Source: Palsa-504 sp963819785
GTDB lineage: Bacteria; Actinomycetota; Actinomycetes; Streptosporangiales; Streptosporangiaceae
Direction of reading: 5' to 3'
Length of the DNA stretch: 64,000 bases
NCBI GenBank assembly: GCA_963819785.1
Contig: CAWFXW010000013.1
Coordinates: forward strand, 186,001 to 250,000
Shown here piece after piece: positions 43,758-51,172 of the stretch. A program made the position numbers and the translations under genes. The notes below the pieces were generated by a model. It had not been told where the DNA came from. It was given only the letters and a program-made list of their open reading frames with translations, and searched no databases. Each line of letters starts with the position of its first letter. Position 1 is the stretch's first letter.

Positions 43758-45338
43758 ATGACCGTAGTCGGATACCTGCGGGAACGTCCGGCTCCTGTGC
43801 TACCCCAGGTGAGCGGAGATCAGGTCGCCGCAACCAGGGCAAACCCCAGCGACCTGGCCAAAAGGGTGCCGACATGGTGCTGGCCGGCCCTGCTGACCCT
43901 GGCCCTGGGCTTCTACCAGGTCGGCCGGCCGCAGCTGTGGCGGGACGAGCTGTCCAGCTGGTCGTTCGCCACCCGGCCGCTGCCGAGCCTGATCGCGACC
44001 GCACGCCATACCGGGGCGACCCAGCTGGCCTACTACCTGCTGCTGCACGCCTGGATCACCGCCTTCGGGGACTCGGCCGACGCCATGCGCGCCCTGTCGG
44101 TGCTGGCCATGGCCGCCGCGGCGGCGTGCGTCACGGCGATCGGCCGCTCGCTGGCGGGCAACCGGGCCGGCCTGTGCTCGGGGCTGGTGTTCGCGCTGGT
44201 CCCCAGCGTCTCCCGGTTCGCGCAGGAAGTCCGGTTCTACTCCCTCGAGGTGCTGGCCGCCATGCTGGCCACCCTGCTGCTGCTGCGTGCCCTGGACCGG
44301 CCGTCGGCGCGGCGGTGGGTGGCCTACGCCGCATGCCTGGCCGTGCTCGGCTACATCGACCTGGTCGCGCTGTGCGTCGTGGCCGGGCACGCCGCCGGGG
44401 TGGCGTTGCGCTGGCACCAGGACCGGGACAACCGCCAGCTGTGGTTCGCGGGCGCCGCGGCGGCGGGCCTGGCCGCCTGCCTGCCGCTGGCCGTGCTCGG
44501 TTCCGGCCAGGCCGCCAACCAGGTCGGGTGGATACCCCGGCCGGGCCTGGACCTGGCCGCGTTCTCTGTCTTCGGCCGGAACCTGTTCTACTCGACCTCG
44601 GTCGCCACCGCGCTCATCGTGCTGGCCGTCCTGGCCTGGGCGGCCGCCTGGCAGCGAGCCGCGTTCATGACCGCCGTCGCGGTCCTGCCGGTGGCCGCGG
44701 TGTGGCTGGCCTCCCAGGGTCCGTACTCCTACTTCTTCCCCCGGTACCTGCTGCTCACCGTCGGCGCCTGGGCCGTCCTGGCCGGGATCGCGCTGAGCAG
44801 GCTCGACCTGAAGATCGCCGTGGCCAGCCTGGCCGTCATCGCCATCCTCGGCGCCGGGGACCAGCAGGTGATCCGCGCGCCCGGTGCCCACAACTGGAGC
44901 ACCTACCCGGTCGGCAAGGGCCGCACCTACGAGGGATACGCGCAGGCTGCGCGGGTCGTGGCGGGCCAGGAGCGGCCCGGCGACGGGATCGTCTACCAGA
45001 GCCAGGCGGGCGAGGACAAGTGGCTGATGATCGGCTACGGCCTGGAGTACTACCTGGCCCGGGACCTGCGGCCGGGCACTCCGCTGCCGCGCCAGCTGTT
45101 CATCGCCCAGACCGGCGCGCAAGCCCACGGGCTGTACCCGCTGCCGTGCCAGCATCCGGCTGCCTGCCCGGGCGGCGAACCCGCCGAACCGCGGATCTGG
45201 GTCGTGGCCAGCGGCTCCCCGCGCAGCCCCTACGACGCGATGACCCGGGCCCAGGCGGCTCTGCTCCGGCCGCACTACCGGCTCACCATTGCCAGGCACG
45301 TGCCGAGCCTGACCGTGTTCCTGCTGGTCAGGACGTAG
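43758..45338 (+). CDS. Polytopic membrane glycosyltransferase (GT39/mannosyltransferase-like)
   Basis: A 526-residue protein from ATG 43758. First helix PALLTLALGFYQVG, then WRDELSSWSFATRPL, whose Asp-Glu pair in the first extracytoplasmic loop is the catalytic feature of GT-C enzymes. About ten more helices follow, with QEVRFYSLEVLAAMLATLLLL carrying the conserved loop-2 segment. The C-terminal 150 residues form a soluble, extracytoplasmic domain. It would transfer sugar from a polyprenyl-phosphate donor outside the membrane. Acceptor unknown; no polyprenol-phosphate mannose synthase is nearby. Confidence 0.85.
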   Translation: MTVVGYLRERPAPVLPQVSGDQVAATRANPSDLAKRVPTWCWPALLTLALGFYQVGRPQLWRDELSSWSFATRPLPSLIATARHTGATQLAYYLLLHAWITAFGDSADAMRALSVLAMAAAAACVTAIGRSLAGNRAGLCSGLVFALVPSVSRFAQEVRFYSLEVLAAMLATLLLLRALDRPSARRWVAYAACLAVLGYIDLVALCVVAGHAAGVALRWHQDRDNRQLWFAGAAAAGLAACLPLAVLGSGQAANQVGWIPRPGLDLAAFSVFGRNLFYSTSVATALIVLAVLAWAAAWQRAAFMTAVAVLPVAAVWLASQGPYSYFFPRYLLLTVGAWAVLAGIALSRLDLKIAVASLAVIAILGAGDQQVIRAPGAHNWSTYPVGKGRTYEGYAQAARVVAGQERPGDGIVYQSQAGEDKWLMIGYGLEYYLARDLRPGTPLPRQLFIAQTGAQAHGLYPLPCQHPAACPGGEPAEPRIWVVASGSPRSPYDAMTRAQAALLRPHYRLTIARHVPSLTVFLLVRT

Positions 45339-45595
45339 CCAGGGCACAGGTGGTAGTCCGATGAGCCGTTCGGGCACAGCCTGACCCCGGGGAGCCGGAT
45401 CATCACCGGCGCGTTCTCCCCGGCGATCGCCTCGACCGGCGCCCGGGCCCGGAAGCCGCGGCCCTCGGTGGGTTCGACCAGGACCGTCCCGTCCACGTCG
45501 CGGCCGCGCACCCGGACCGGGAACTCGTCTAATGGTATTAACGGAGGTTAGTGCTATAACCTAACAGTGGTTGCAATCACAAGGAGGCTTCTGCG
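45339..45595. other. Gap with possible gene remnant and orphan promoter
   Basis: On the minus strand a frame reads DEFPVRVRGRDVDGTVLVEPTEGRGFRARAPVEAI then NAPVMIRLPGV, well formed in codon use, but it has no start and runs into the glycosyltransferase end. It may be a remnant of an unrecognised protein. On the plus strand TATAAC (45555-45560), a GTTAG/CTAAC repeat and AAGGAGG (45581-45587) lead to GTG 45596, yet no coherent protein follows. Confidence 0.4.
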
Positions 45596-45598
45596 GTG
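45532..45598 (+). promoter_or_regulatory. Orphan promoter and ribosome site with no gene after it
   Basis: An AT-rich island with a -10-like TATAAC at 45555-45560, an inverted repeat GTTAG-N9-CTAAC around it, and a strong AAGGAGG eight bases before GTG 45596. The following frame has no coding character and meets the 3' end of the convergent ChrB_N gene 24 bases later. It is probably what is left of a deleted regulated gene. Confidence 0.4.
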
Positions 45599-45619
45599 CG
45601 CGCGGTACCGGGCCGGTCA

Positions 45620-46180
45620 TCAGCGGCTCTCGGCTTCCTCGGCGTACACTCGGGCGGCATAGGCTTCCAGCGACTCCTCACACCCGTCGAGCGCCTTCTC
45701 CGCCGCCTGCCGGCCGTCCGCGTCGAACGCGTCGCGCTCCCGCACCTTGGCGAACCAGTTGCGCAGCTTGACCAGGTCGACCTCGTTCTCCTCGAGCTCG
45801 GCGTAGGTGAAGTGGTTCTCCGCGTACTCCTTCTTCACCTGGTGCAGGAAGTCCTCGCAGCGGTCGACGATCTCCTCGTACTCGTCGTTCCGCGCCGCCT
45901 GGAACGCGTTGCGCACGTCGGACTCACCGGCCAGCACGTCGCAGGACAGCAGGATCGCCGTCCCGGACATGTCCAGGATCTCCCGGCGCAGCTTGCGCAG
46001 GGCGCGTTCGGTGGCGGCGCTGGCCGGCAGCGCCGCGGCCGAGTTCTGCAGGTAGATGGCGCCCAGGCTCTTGATGCGGCGCCATACGGTGGAACGCAGC
46101 CGGGTTGGCTCGGGCGGGACGCGGTAGATAAGCACCAGCCAGCCATTGCTCTCGGATTTCTCGGCCGTCTTGTCGGTCAC
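45620..46180 (-). CDS. ChrB N-terminal domain protein
   Basis: A 186-residue soluble protein. WLVLIYRVPPEPTRLRSTVWRRIKSLGAIYLQNSAAALP is the ChrB_N signature found at the start of chromate-resistance regulator ChrB. The rest is a charged alpha-helical region (REILDMSGTAILLSCDVL, EEIVDRCEDFLHQVKKEYAENHFTYAELEEN, AFDADGRQAAEKALDGCEESLEAYAARVYAEE). The ChrB catalytic or C-terminal domain is absent, as in many actinobacterial members. Divergent from the EXXE membrane protein, 32 bases away, which suggests joint regulation. Confidence 0.85.
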   Translation of the reverse strand: MTDKTAEKSESNGWLVLIYRVPPEPTRLRSTVWRRIKSLGAIYLQNSAAALPASAATERALRKLRREILDMSGTAILLSCDVLAGESDVRNAFQAARNDEYEEIVDRCEDFLHQVKKEYAENHFTYAELEENEVDLVKLRNWFAKVRERDAFDADGRQAAEKALDGCEESLEAYAARVYAEEAESR

Positions 46181-46212
46181 CCGACCATTGTGTCTGACCT
46201 GAAGGAGGCCTG

Positions 46213-47001
46213 GTGACTGCTGCCCTTCCCCTTGTCCTGACCGTGTTCGTCGCGTGCGCGGTCGAGGCCATCGAGGCCCTCACGATCGTCCTGGCCGCGG
46301 GCCTGACCCGGCAGTGGCGGTCGACCTTCCAGGGCATGGCGGCGGCCCTGGTGGTGCTGGCCGCCATCGTGGGCGTGCTCGGCCCCACCATTACCTTGCT
46401 GCCGCTGACCGCGCTGCGGCTGGTGGTCGGCGCCCTGCTGGCCATCTTCGGGCTGCAGTGGCTGCGCAAGGCCATCCTGCGGGCCGCGGGATACAAGGCG
46501 CTGCACGACGAGGCCAGCGCCTACCTGCGCGAAGTCACTGCCGCGAGGGCCGCGCCCGAGGTCGCCAAGCGCGGAGTGAGCGACTGGTACGCCTTCACCC
46601 TGGCGTTCAAAGGCGTCCTGCTCGAAGGGCTCGAGGTGGTGTTCATCGTGATCACCTTTGGCGCCAACCAGCGCAACCTGGGCGCCGCGGTGGTGGGCGC
46701 CGCGATCGCCGTGGTGGTGGTGGCCGTGACCGGGATCGCGATCCGGGCCCCGCTGGCCAAGGTGCCGGAGAACGCGATGAAGTTCGCGGTCGGGATCATG
46801 CTCACGTCGTTCGGCACGTTCTGGGGCGCTGAAGGCGCCGGGGTGAAATGGCCCGGCAGCGATGCCGCGCTGCTCGTGATCGTCCCGGTGGTGGCCCTGG
46901 TGTCGCTCGGCTTCGCCACCTGGCTGCGGCGTGCACACCGGGCGAACGCGGGCGCCGGACCTCAGGCACAGGTATCGCGGGCAGAAGGGGTGACGAGCTG
47001 A
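46213..47001 (+). CDS. Polytopic membrane protein with two ExxE motifs (COG4280-like)
   Basis: A 262-residue protein from GTG 46213, with GAAGGAGG upstream. Six or seven helices. Helix 1 contains Glu18 and Glu21 (VEAIEALTIVLA) and a mid-protein helix contains Glu138 and Glu141 (LLEGLEVVFIVITFG), the paired ExxE pattern also seen in iron permease FTR1 and related cation carriers. FGTFWGAEG lies near the end. This suggests a divalent or trivalent cation transporter (inference). Overlaps the next small gene by one base. Partner of the divergent ChrB_N gene. Confidence 0.82.
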   Translation: MTAALPLVLTVFVACAVEAIEALTIVLAAGLTRQWRSTFQGMAAALVVLAAIVGVLGPTITLLPLTALRLVVGALLAIFGLQWLRKAILRAAGYKALHDEASAYLREVTAARAAPEVAKRGVSDWYAFTLAFKGVLLEGLEVVFIVITFGANQRNLGAAVVGAAIAVVVVAVTGIAIRAPLAKVPENAMKFAVGIMLTSFGTFWGAEGAGVKWPGSDAALLVIVPVVALVSLGFATWLRRAHRANAGAGPQAQVSRAEGVTS

Positions 47002-47210
47002 TGCTGCGGGCACTGAAGTCATTCTGGGCGTTCTGGTACGACTTCGTGATCGGCGACGACTGGCACGTCGCCGCCATCGTGGTGGCCGCGCTGGCCCTCA
47101 CCGCGCTACTCGTCCACGTGGCCGGGGTCAATACCTGGTGGCTGGTCCCGGTGGCCGCCTTCGCCGCGCTGGCCTGGTCACTGCGCCGCGCCACCAGCGG
47201 CAAGTCCTAG
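47001..47210 (+). CDS. Small membrane protein, partner of the ExxE protein
   Basis: A 69-residue protein from ATG 47001; the A is shared with the TGA of the upstream gene (TGATG), so translation is coupled. FWAFWYDFVIGDDWHVAA is an aromatic amphipathic start, followed by two helices, AAIVVAALALTALLVHVAG and WWLVPVAAFAALAW, and a short basic tail. The GDDW segment may contact the carrier. Probable accessory subunit. Confidence 0.78.
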   Translation: MLRALKSFWAFWYDFVIGDDWHVAAIVVAALALTALLVHVAGVNTWWLVPVAAFAALAWSLRRATSGKS

Positions 47211-47268
47211 TCCCGCCGCCTCCGGAGCCCGCGCCCCCGCTCCGCCCCGCCCCCGCCCCCGCCCCCGA

Positions 47269-47326
47269 ACGTGATGAATCCGGGGATCCATTACCCTCTT
47301 ACGTGATGAAACTGGGGTTTCACTAC
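47269..47326. repeat. Two 26-base direct repeats, each an imperfect hairpin
   Basis: Copies at 47269-47294 and 47301-47326 both start ACGTGATGAA and end TAC with a GGGG loop in the middle. Within each, arms pair imperfectly (9 of 11 in the first, 8 of 10 in the second). They lie between convergent genes, preceded by a C-rich run (47230-47266). Probably a bidirectional terminator or a REP-like pair. Confidence 0.6.
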
Positions 47327-47327
47327 A

Positions 47328-48068
47328 TTAGGAGTCCGCCAGCGAGGCGTCCGCCTCCAGGCAGCGGGTGAGCAGCGGGGTTTCGGTGACGCCTGCGGCG
47401 GAGGTGGTGACGCGGTAAGCGACCGAGGTGGGCCGGTCGGCGATCAGCTCGGTCAGCGTGTCGTCGGTGAAGTGCGCCCCGACCCCGTTGTCGCAGGCGA
47501 TCCCGCCGGGCAGGGTACCGTCCGCGATCGCCCGGTGGTACAGCGGCCGCCGGCCCGGCTCGGAGTTGTAGTGCGGGCAGTAGCTGCCGGGCAGCAGCCC
47601 GAGCCCGTCGGTAAAGACCCGCAGGTCGCGCCCGAACGAATCCGTGGTACCCCCCTCGAACCAGCAGATCCCGCCCGCGCTCGACCCGGCCAGCACGATG
47701 CCCGCCTGCCACGCCTTGCGCAAGATGACGTCGAGCCCGTGCACGCGCCACACCGCCACCATGTTGGCCACGCTGCCGCCGCCGACGAAGATCAGGTCCT
47801 GGGACAGCAGCAGGTCCTCGGGGTCGCGGACGTTCGGCATCGGGAACAGGGCCAGGTGACTGACCCGGACCGGGTGCCCGGCCAGCCGGTCGTACATGGC
47901 CAGCGTCCACCGCGGGTCGTCGCCGCCGGCCGTGTTCAGCACGCACAGCCGGGGCTCGCGCTGCCCGGTCAGCCGGAGCGCGTTGGCCAGGTGCACGGGC
48001 ACCTGACCCTCCGGGACCAGCATGCCGCCGCCGATCGCGATGATGTGCCGCCGTCCGTCCGCTGCCAT
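47328..48068 (-). CDS. Peptidase E-like (S51) serine peptidase
   Basis: A 246-residue protein, ATG 48068 (MAADGRRHIIAIGGG). HIIAIGGGML is the first Rossmann-like strand, LIFVGGGSVANMVAVW the second conserved segment, and Ser130 in AGSSAGGICWFEGG the nucleophile. SYCPHYNSEPGRRPLY, with His, is conserved. Family members split Asp-X dipeptides or cyanophycin-like products in the cytosol. The ribosome site is weak. Convergent with the small membrane protein gene across the hairpin repeats. Confidence 0.87.
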   Translation of the reverse strand: MAADGRRHIIAIGGGMLVPEGQVPVHLANALRLTGQREPRLCVLNTAGGDDPRWTLAMYDRLAGHPVRVSHLALFPMPNVRDPEDLLLSQDLIFVGGGSVANMVAVWRVHGLDVILRKAWQAGIVLAGSSAGGICWFEGGTTDSFGRDLRVFTDGLGLLPGSYCPHYNSEPGRRPLYHRAIADGTLPGGIACDNGVGAHFTDDTLTELIADRPTSVAYRVTTSAAGVTETPLLTRCLEADASLADS

Positions 48069-48169
48069 GCCAGGCACGCTAGCCCGGCTACAGGCCGCAA
48101 GCAAACCGATGCCGGTTTTGACCTATTGAGCACCGTAAGTAATCATCTGGCCGCATTCTGAATTTTTAT

Positions 48170-48537
48170 TTAGTCCGAACGGGCCGTGGTGCGTGCGGAC
48201 CAGATCTGGTACTCCGCGATCACGCCGACCACGCCGGTCCCCGGGTCGGAGGCACGGTGGGTGTCGCCGCCGCCCAGCACAACGCTGGTGCCGGGGATGA
48301 GCGCCAGCGTGTGAAGCGAGATCCTGGTGGGTCCGCCAGGGAGCACGGCCTGGGTCAGATGACCGCCCGAGTAGTGCAGCACGTACGACTTCTGGCCGCC
48401 GACGCCAGGCATCGGCAGCCAGAGGCCGCCGTGGCCGTCGGAGCTGACCTGCTGGAGCTCACCGAGATCGCCGTGAAGATGCCGTTGGGGCCCGCGCTGA
48501 CCTGCGTTCCTCGTCACAGCTTGGTAACTATCCGCGG
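48170..48537 (-). pseudogene. C-terminal fragment of a beta-propeller-like secreted protein
   Basis: The minus-strand sequence reads RGTQVSAGPNGIFTAIS in one frame, then, after a one-base slip near 48460, LQQVSSDGHGGLWLPMPGVGG, SYVLHYSGGHLTQAVLP and LALIPGTSVVLGGGDTH in the next, ending at 48170. Repeated GGLWL-x-HYSGG-type blades suggest a propeller. The 5' part is gone; it abuts the stop of the next gene. Confidence 0.5.
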
Positions 48538-50787
48538 CTAGGTACTCCTGGAAAACCGGGTCAGGGACACCACGAAGATCGAGGACAGCACCCAGCCGAG
48601 CAGGGTCGCGATGTTGAGCCACCACAGCATGATCTCGCCGCCGGATACGTGCGGGTCCGGATACCAGGTCGACCGCTGTTCGAGCGAGATCAGCGGGACC
48701 ACGGTGTCGATGGCGTACAGCACCGGGCTGAAACAGCGGACCTCGCCGTCACCACACGAATCGGATCTGGCCGGAGCCGAGCCCGCCACCAGCCCGCTGG
48801 TGGCGTAGACGGCTCCGCTGCCGTTGGTCGCGCGCAGGGTGGCCTGGCTGGCGGGCAGTTCCAGTGAGATCGTGACCAGCAGGAGCAGCACGGCCAGGGC
48901 CCACAGCACCCGGAGCGGCCGGTAGCCGTAGCCGATGAGGCCGTAGAGCGCGGCCGCCGCCCGGCGCGGCCAGGCCGCGTCCGCCTGGTCGACCCGCCGG
49001 GCGTGACGGCGCTCGGCCATCAGGATCTGCTCGGCCTCGCTGGCGTACCCGTGCTGGCGGAACACCCGGGCGGCCTGCTCGTACGGCCCGGAATCGAACT
49101 GGGTCTGACGGCTCAGCCACGCGCACCGGGCCGCCTGATCCCAGATCGGCCTGGTCAGCGCACCGGACGGCCGCTCGAAGCGCTCGTAGGTCAGCCCCGC
49201 GATGATGAAGCTCGGCGGCCAGATCGCCGGGTCGTCGGCCAGGAACGTGGTGCTCGCCTCGGTGAAGTCCACGCTGGGCGACACGGTCTTCCAGCCCAGA
49301 TGCATGCCGCCGCGGACGGTCGCGGAGATGGCCTCGACGGCGTGACCTTGCGGGTTGTGATAGCCCGGACCGGGGCAGGTGAACGAGCCACGGCTGAGCT
49401 CCAGGCGTCCCTCGATGACGCTCCGGTTCAGCACGACCAGCCCGGTGGAGGTGAACCCGTCGACCAGCCGCACCGATCCCTTCACCCGGGCCTGGTTGAG
49501 GCTGACCGAGTAGCCGCCGGGATTGTGCAACTGTGCTCCGTCGGCGGCCAGGCTGCCCAGCGTGGCGCCCCGGAAGTTGACCCGTCCGCCCTCGGTTCGC
49601 AGGCCTTCCATCGACACGTCACCGTCGACGGTCAGCGCGGTGGCCCCGACCGCGGAGCGGCGCTCGGGCTGGCTCAGCTGGCCCCGCAGCACCAGCGTGC
49701 CGTGGATGACGGCCCCGGCCAGCCGGATCGTGCCTTCCACCACGGCGTCCCGGCCGAGCCACAGGTCGGCGCGGATCTCGGAGTTGGTCAGGTCCAGCGC
49801 CGTGCGGCCGGGCGCCCGCAGCACGCACCCCCCGCCCACGGACACGTTGCTGACCGTGCTGATCGACATGTCGATGCGGCCCGATATCTCGCACCGCTCG
49901 GCGAGTATGACCTCGCCGCCAACCAGCAGGCCCGAGGCATCCACCGCGGCGCCGACCGTCGCCGGCCTGCCGCGCGTGCTGAACCTCGGCGCGTCGGCCG
50001 GCGGCTCGATGATCGCGTTGCGGACGAGCAGGCGCCCGGCGATGCGCACGCTGCCCATGGCCACGCCGCCGTGTATCTCCGGCCGGCGCTCGGCCGAGCT
50101 CTCGATCAGGAACATGCTGCCCTCGAGCACCGCGTCCTCGAGGTTGAGCGCCGGTCCGCCCGGGGCCACGATGTGCGCTCCGGACAGGTCGAGCGTGCCG
50201 CTGATGCGCGCCCCGATCAGCCGGATCTCGCCGTCGGAGTGAAACTCCTGCAGCAGCCGGACCGCGCCGCCGACGCGGATCCGGTCGGCCTGGAGGGAGC
50301 GGTCGCCCTGCCCGTCGATGACGGTATCCAGGCAGAGCAGCCGGCCGCCGATCTCCGCCTCGCACAGCCAGACCGCCGATCGCTTGGTGGTGCTGGCGCT
50401 CGTCCAGTGCGCCCCGGCGATGTGGGACCGGGACAGGTCAAGGTCGCGCCGCAGCCGCAGGCCGTTGCCGAGCAGGCCGGGCAGCCGCGGTGAGCCGGTC
50501 AGCGACAGCTCGAACAGCTGCGCGCCCTCGACCACGGGCGCGGCGTCGAACTCACATCCGTCGAACCGCAGCGGGAACGGCACCTCCAGCCCGGTGAGGT
50601 CGAGCTCGCCGGTCACGACGGCGTTGGCCAGCCGCAGCCCGCGCGGATCGATCCGGTCCTTGAGCTCGTGGCAGCACCGCCGCAGCACGGCCGCCTGCAC
50701 GACGCGCCTGCGGCCGTCGGCCATCCCGTCGAGCACCGCCCCGCGCTGTCCCGCGCCGAGCAGTTCGGCCTCGTCGATCTCGCCCAT
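48538..50787 (-). CDS. Large beta-helix-like membrane protein (so-called membrane-associated oxidoreductase)
   Basis: A 749-residue protein from ATG 50787. Residues about 45-520 are repeats of 20-25 residues with alternating short strands (GELDLTGLEVPFPLRF, GGRLLCLDTVIDG, GTLDLSGAHIVAPGG, GSVRIAGRLLVRNAIIE, GTIRLAGAVIHGTLVLRG), a right-handed beta-helix pattern. A helical section follows (FDSGPYEQAARVFRQHGYASEAEQILMAERRH), then two C-terminal membrane helices with a channel-like loop (VVPLISLEQRSTWYP). Homologues are often called membrane-associated oxidoreductases, but no cofactor site is visible. Function unknown. Confidence 0.78.
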   Translation of the reverse strand: MGEIDEAELLGAGQRGAVLDGMADGRRRVVQAAVLRRCCHELKDRIDPRGLRLANAVVTGELDLTGLEVPFPLRFDGCEFDAAPVVEGAQLFELSLTGSPRLPGLLGNGLRLRRDLDLSRSHIAGAHWTSASTTKRSAVWLCEAEIGGRLLCLDTVIDGQGDRSLQADRIRVGGAVRLLQEFHSDGEIRLIGARISGTLDLSGAHIVAPGGPALNLEDAVLEGSMFLIESSAERRPEIHGGVAMGSVRIAGRLLVRNAIIEPPADAPRFSTRGRPATVGAAVDASGLLVGGEVILAERCEISGRIDMSISTVSNVSVGGGCVLRAPGRTALDLTNSEIRADLWLGRDAVVEGTIRLAGAVIHGTLVLRGQLSQPERRSAVGATALTVDGDVSMEGLRTEGGRVNFRGATLGSLAADGAQLHNPGGYSVSLNQARVKGSVRLVDGFTSTGLVVLNRSVIEGRLELSRGSFTCPGPGYHNPQGHAVEAISATVRGGMHLGWKTVSPSVDFTEASTTFLADDPAIWPPSFIIAGLTYERFERPSGALTRPIWDQAARCAWLSRQTQFDSGPYEQAARVFRQHGYASEAEQILMAERRHARRVDQADAAWPRRAAAALYGLIGYGYRPLRVLWALAVLLLLVTISLELPASQATLRATNGSGAVYATSGLVAGSAPARSDSCGDGEVRCFSPVLYAIDTVVPLISLEQRSTWYPDPHVSGGEIMLWWLNIATLLGWVLSSIFVVSLTRFSRST

Positions 50788-50926
50788 CCGCAGACTCTCC
50801 CGCGATCAGCCCGGCCGTGTCTATCGTCTCGGCCTGGAACGCGGAACCGAGTGCCGGGCGGGTCGCATCAGGGTCCGTTCGGAAAAGGTAAGAAGCCCCC
50901 GCCGAACCTGGCCCCCGTGAACGGCC

Positions 50927-51172
50927 GTGATCCGAAGTATGGGCAAGCATGGTTGGAGGTGGCCGGATGGCACGCAGGTTCTCGAGGGACCGGGGCATGG
51001 CCCTTCGGAGCTGGCCCGGTCGGAGTTGCGGGCTGGCCACGCCACGGCTCGGCGGGCGCTCGGACAAGCCCGCGACGGCCGGCGGCTGGTGCCGGGCGCA
51101 GGCCGGTTCGCGGCGCGGCCGGGGAGCGCCGCCGCGGTGCTCGCACGCATGACCAGGCAGCGGAACCGATGA
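50927..51172 (+). CDS. Possible small gene coupled to the Rhs gene
   Basis: The frame ends ELARSELRAGHATARR ALGQARDGRR, then VPGAGRFAARPG and MTRQRNR, with its TGA overlapping the Rhs ATG at 51169 (ATGA). Its own start is unclear. A good GGAGGTGG site instead serves ATG 50967 in another frame (MARRFSRDRGMA), and joining the two frames with one base near 51000 would give a basic helical protein of about 68 residues. Low certainty. Confidence 0.35.
   Translation: MIRSMGKHGWRWPDGTQVLEGPGHGPSELARSELRAGHATARRALGQARDGRRLVPGAGRFAARPGSAAAVLARMTRQRNR

Noticed and set aside
43748..45364. 538-codon plus frame and 525-codon minus frame over the GT39-like gene
   Set aside because: Both are shadows; only the frame from 43758 has helices and family motifs.
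47230..47266. Poly-C run considered as a CRISPR leader or repeat array
   Set aside because: No regular repeat-spacer spacing; a simple low-complexity run.
49003..50493. 496-codon plus-strand frame opposite the beta-helix gene
   Set aside because: Arg/Gly/Ala-rich composition without motifs; shadow of the minus-strand repeats.
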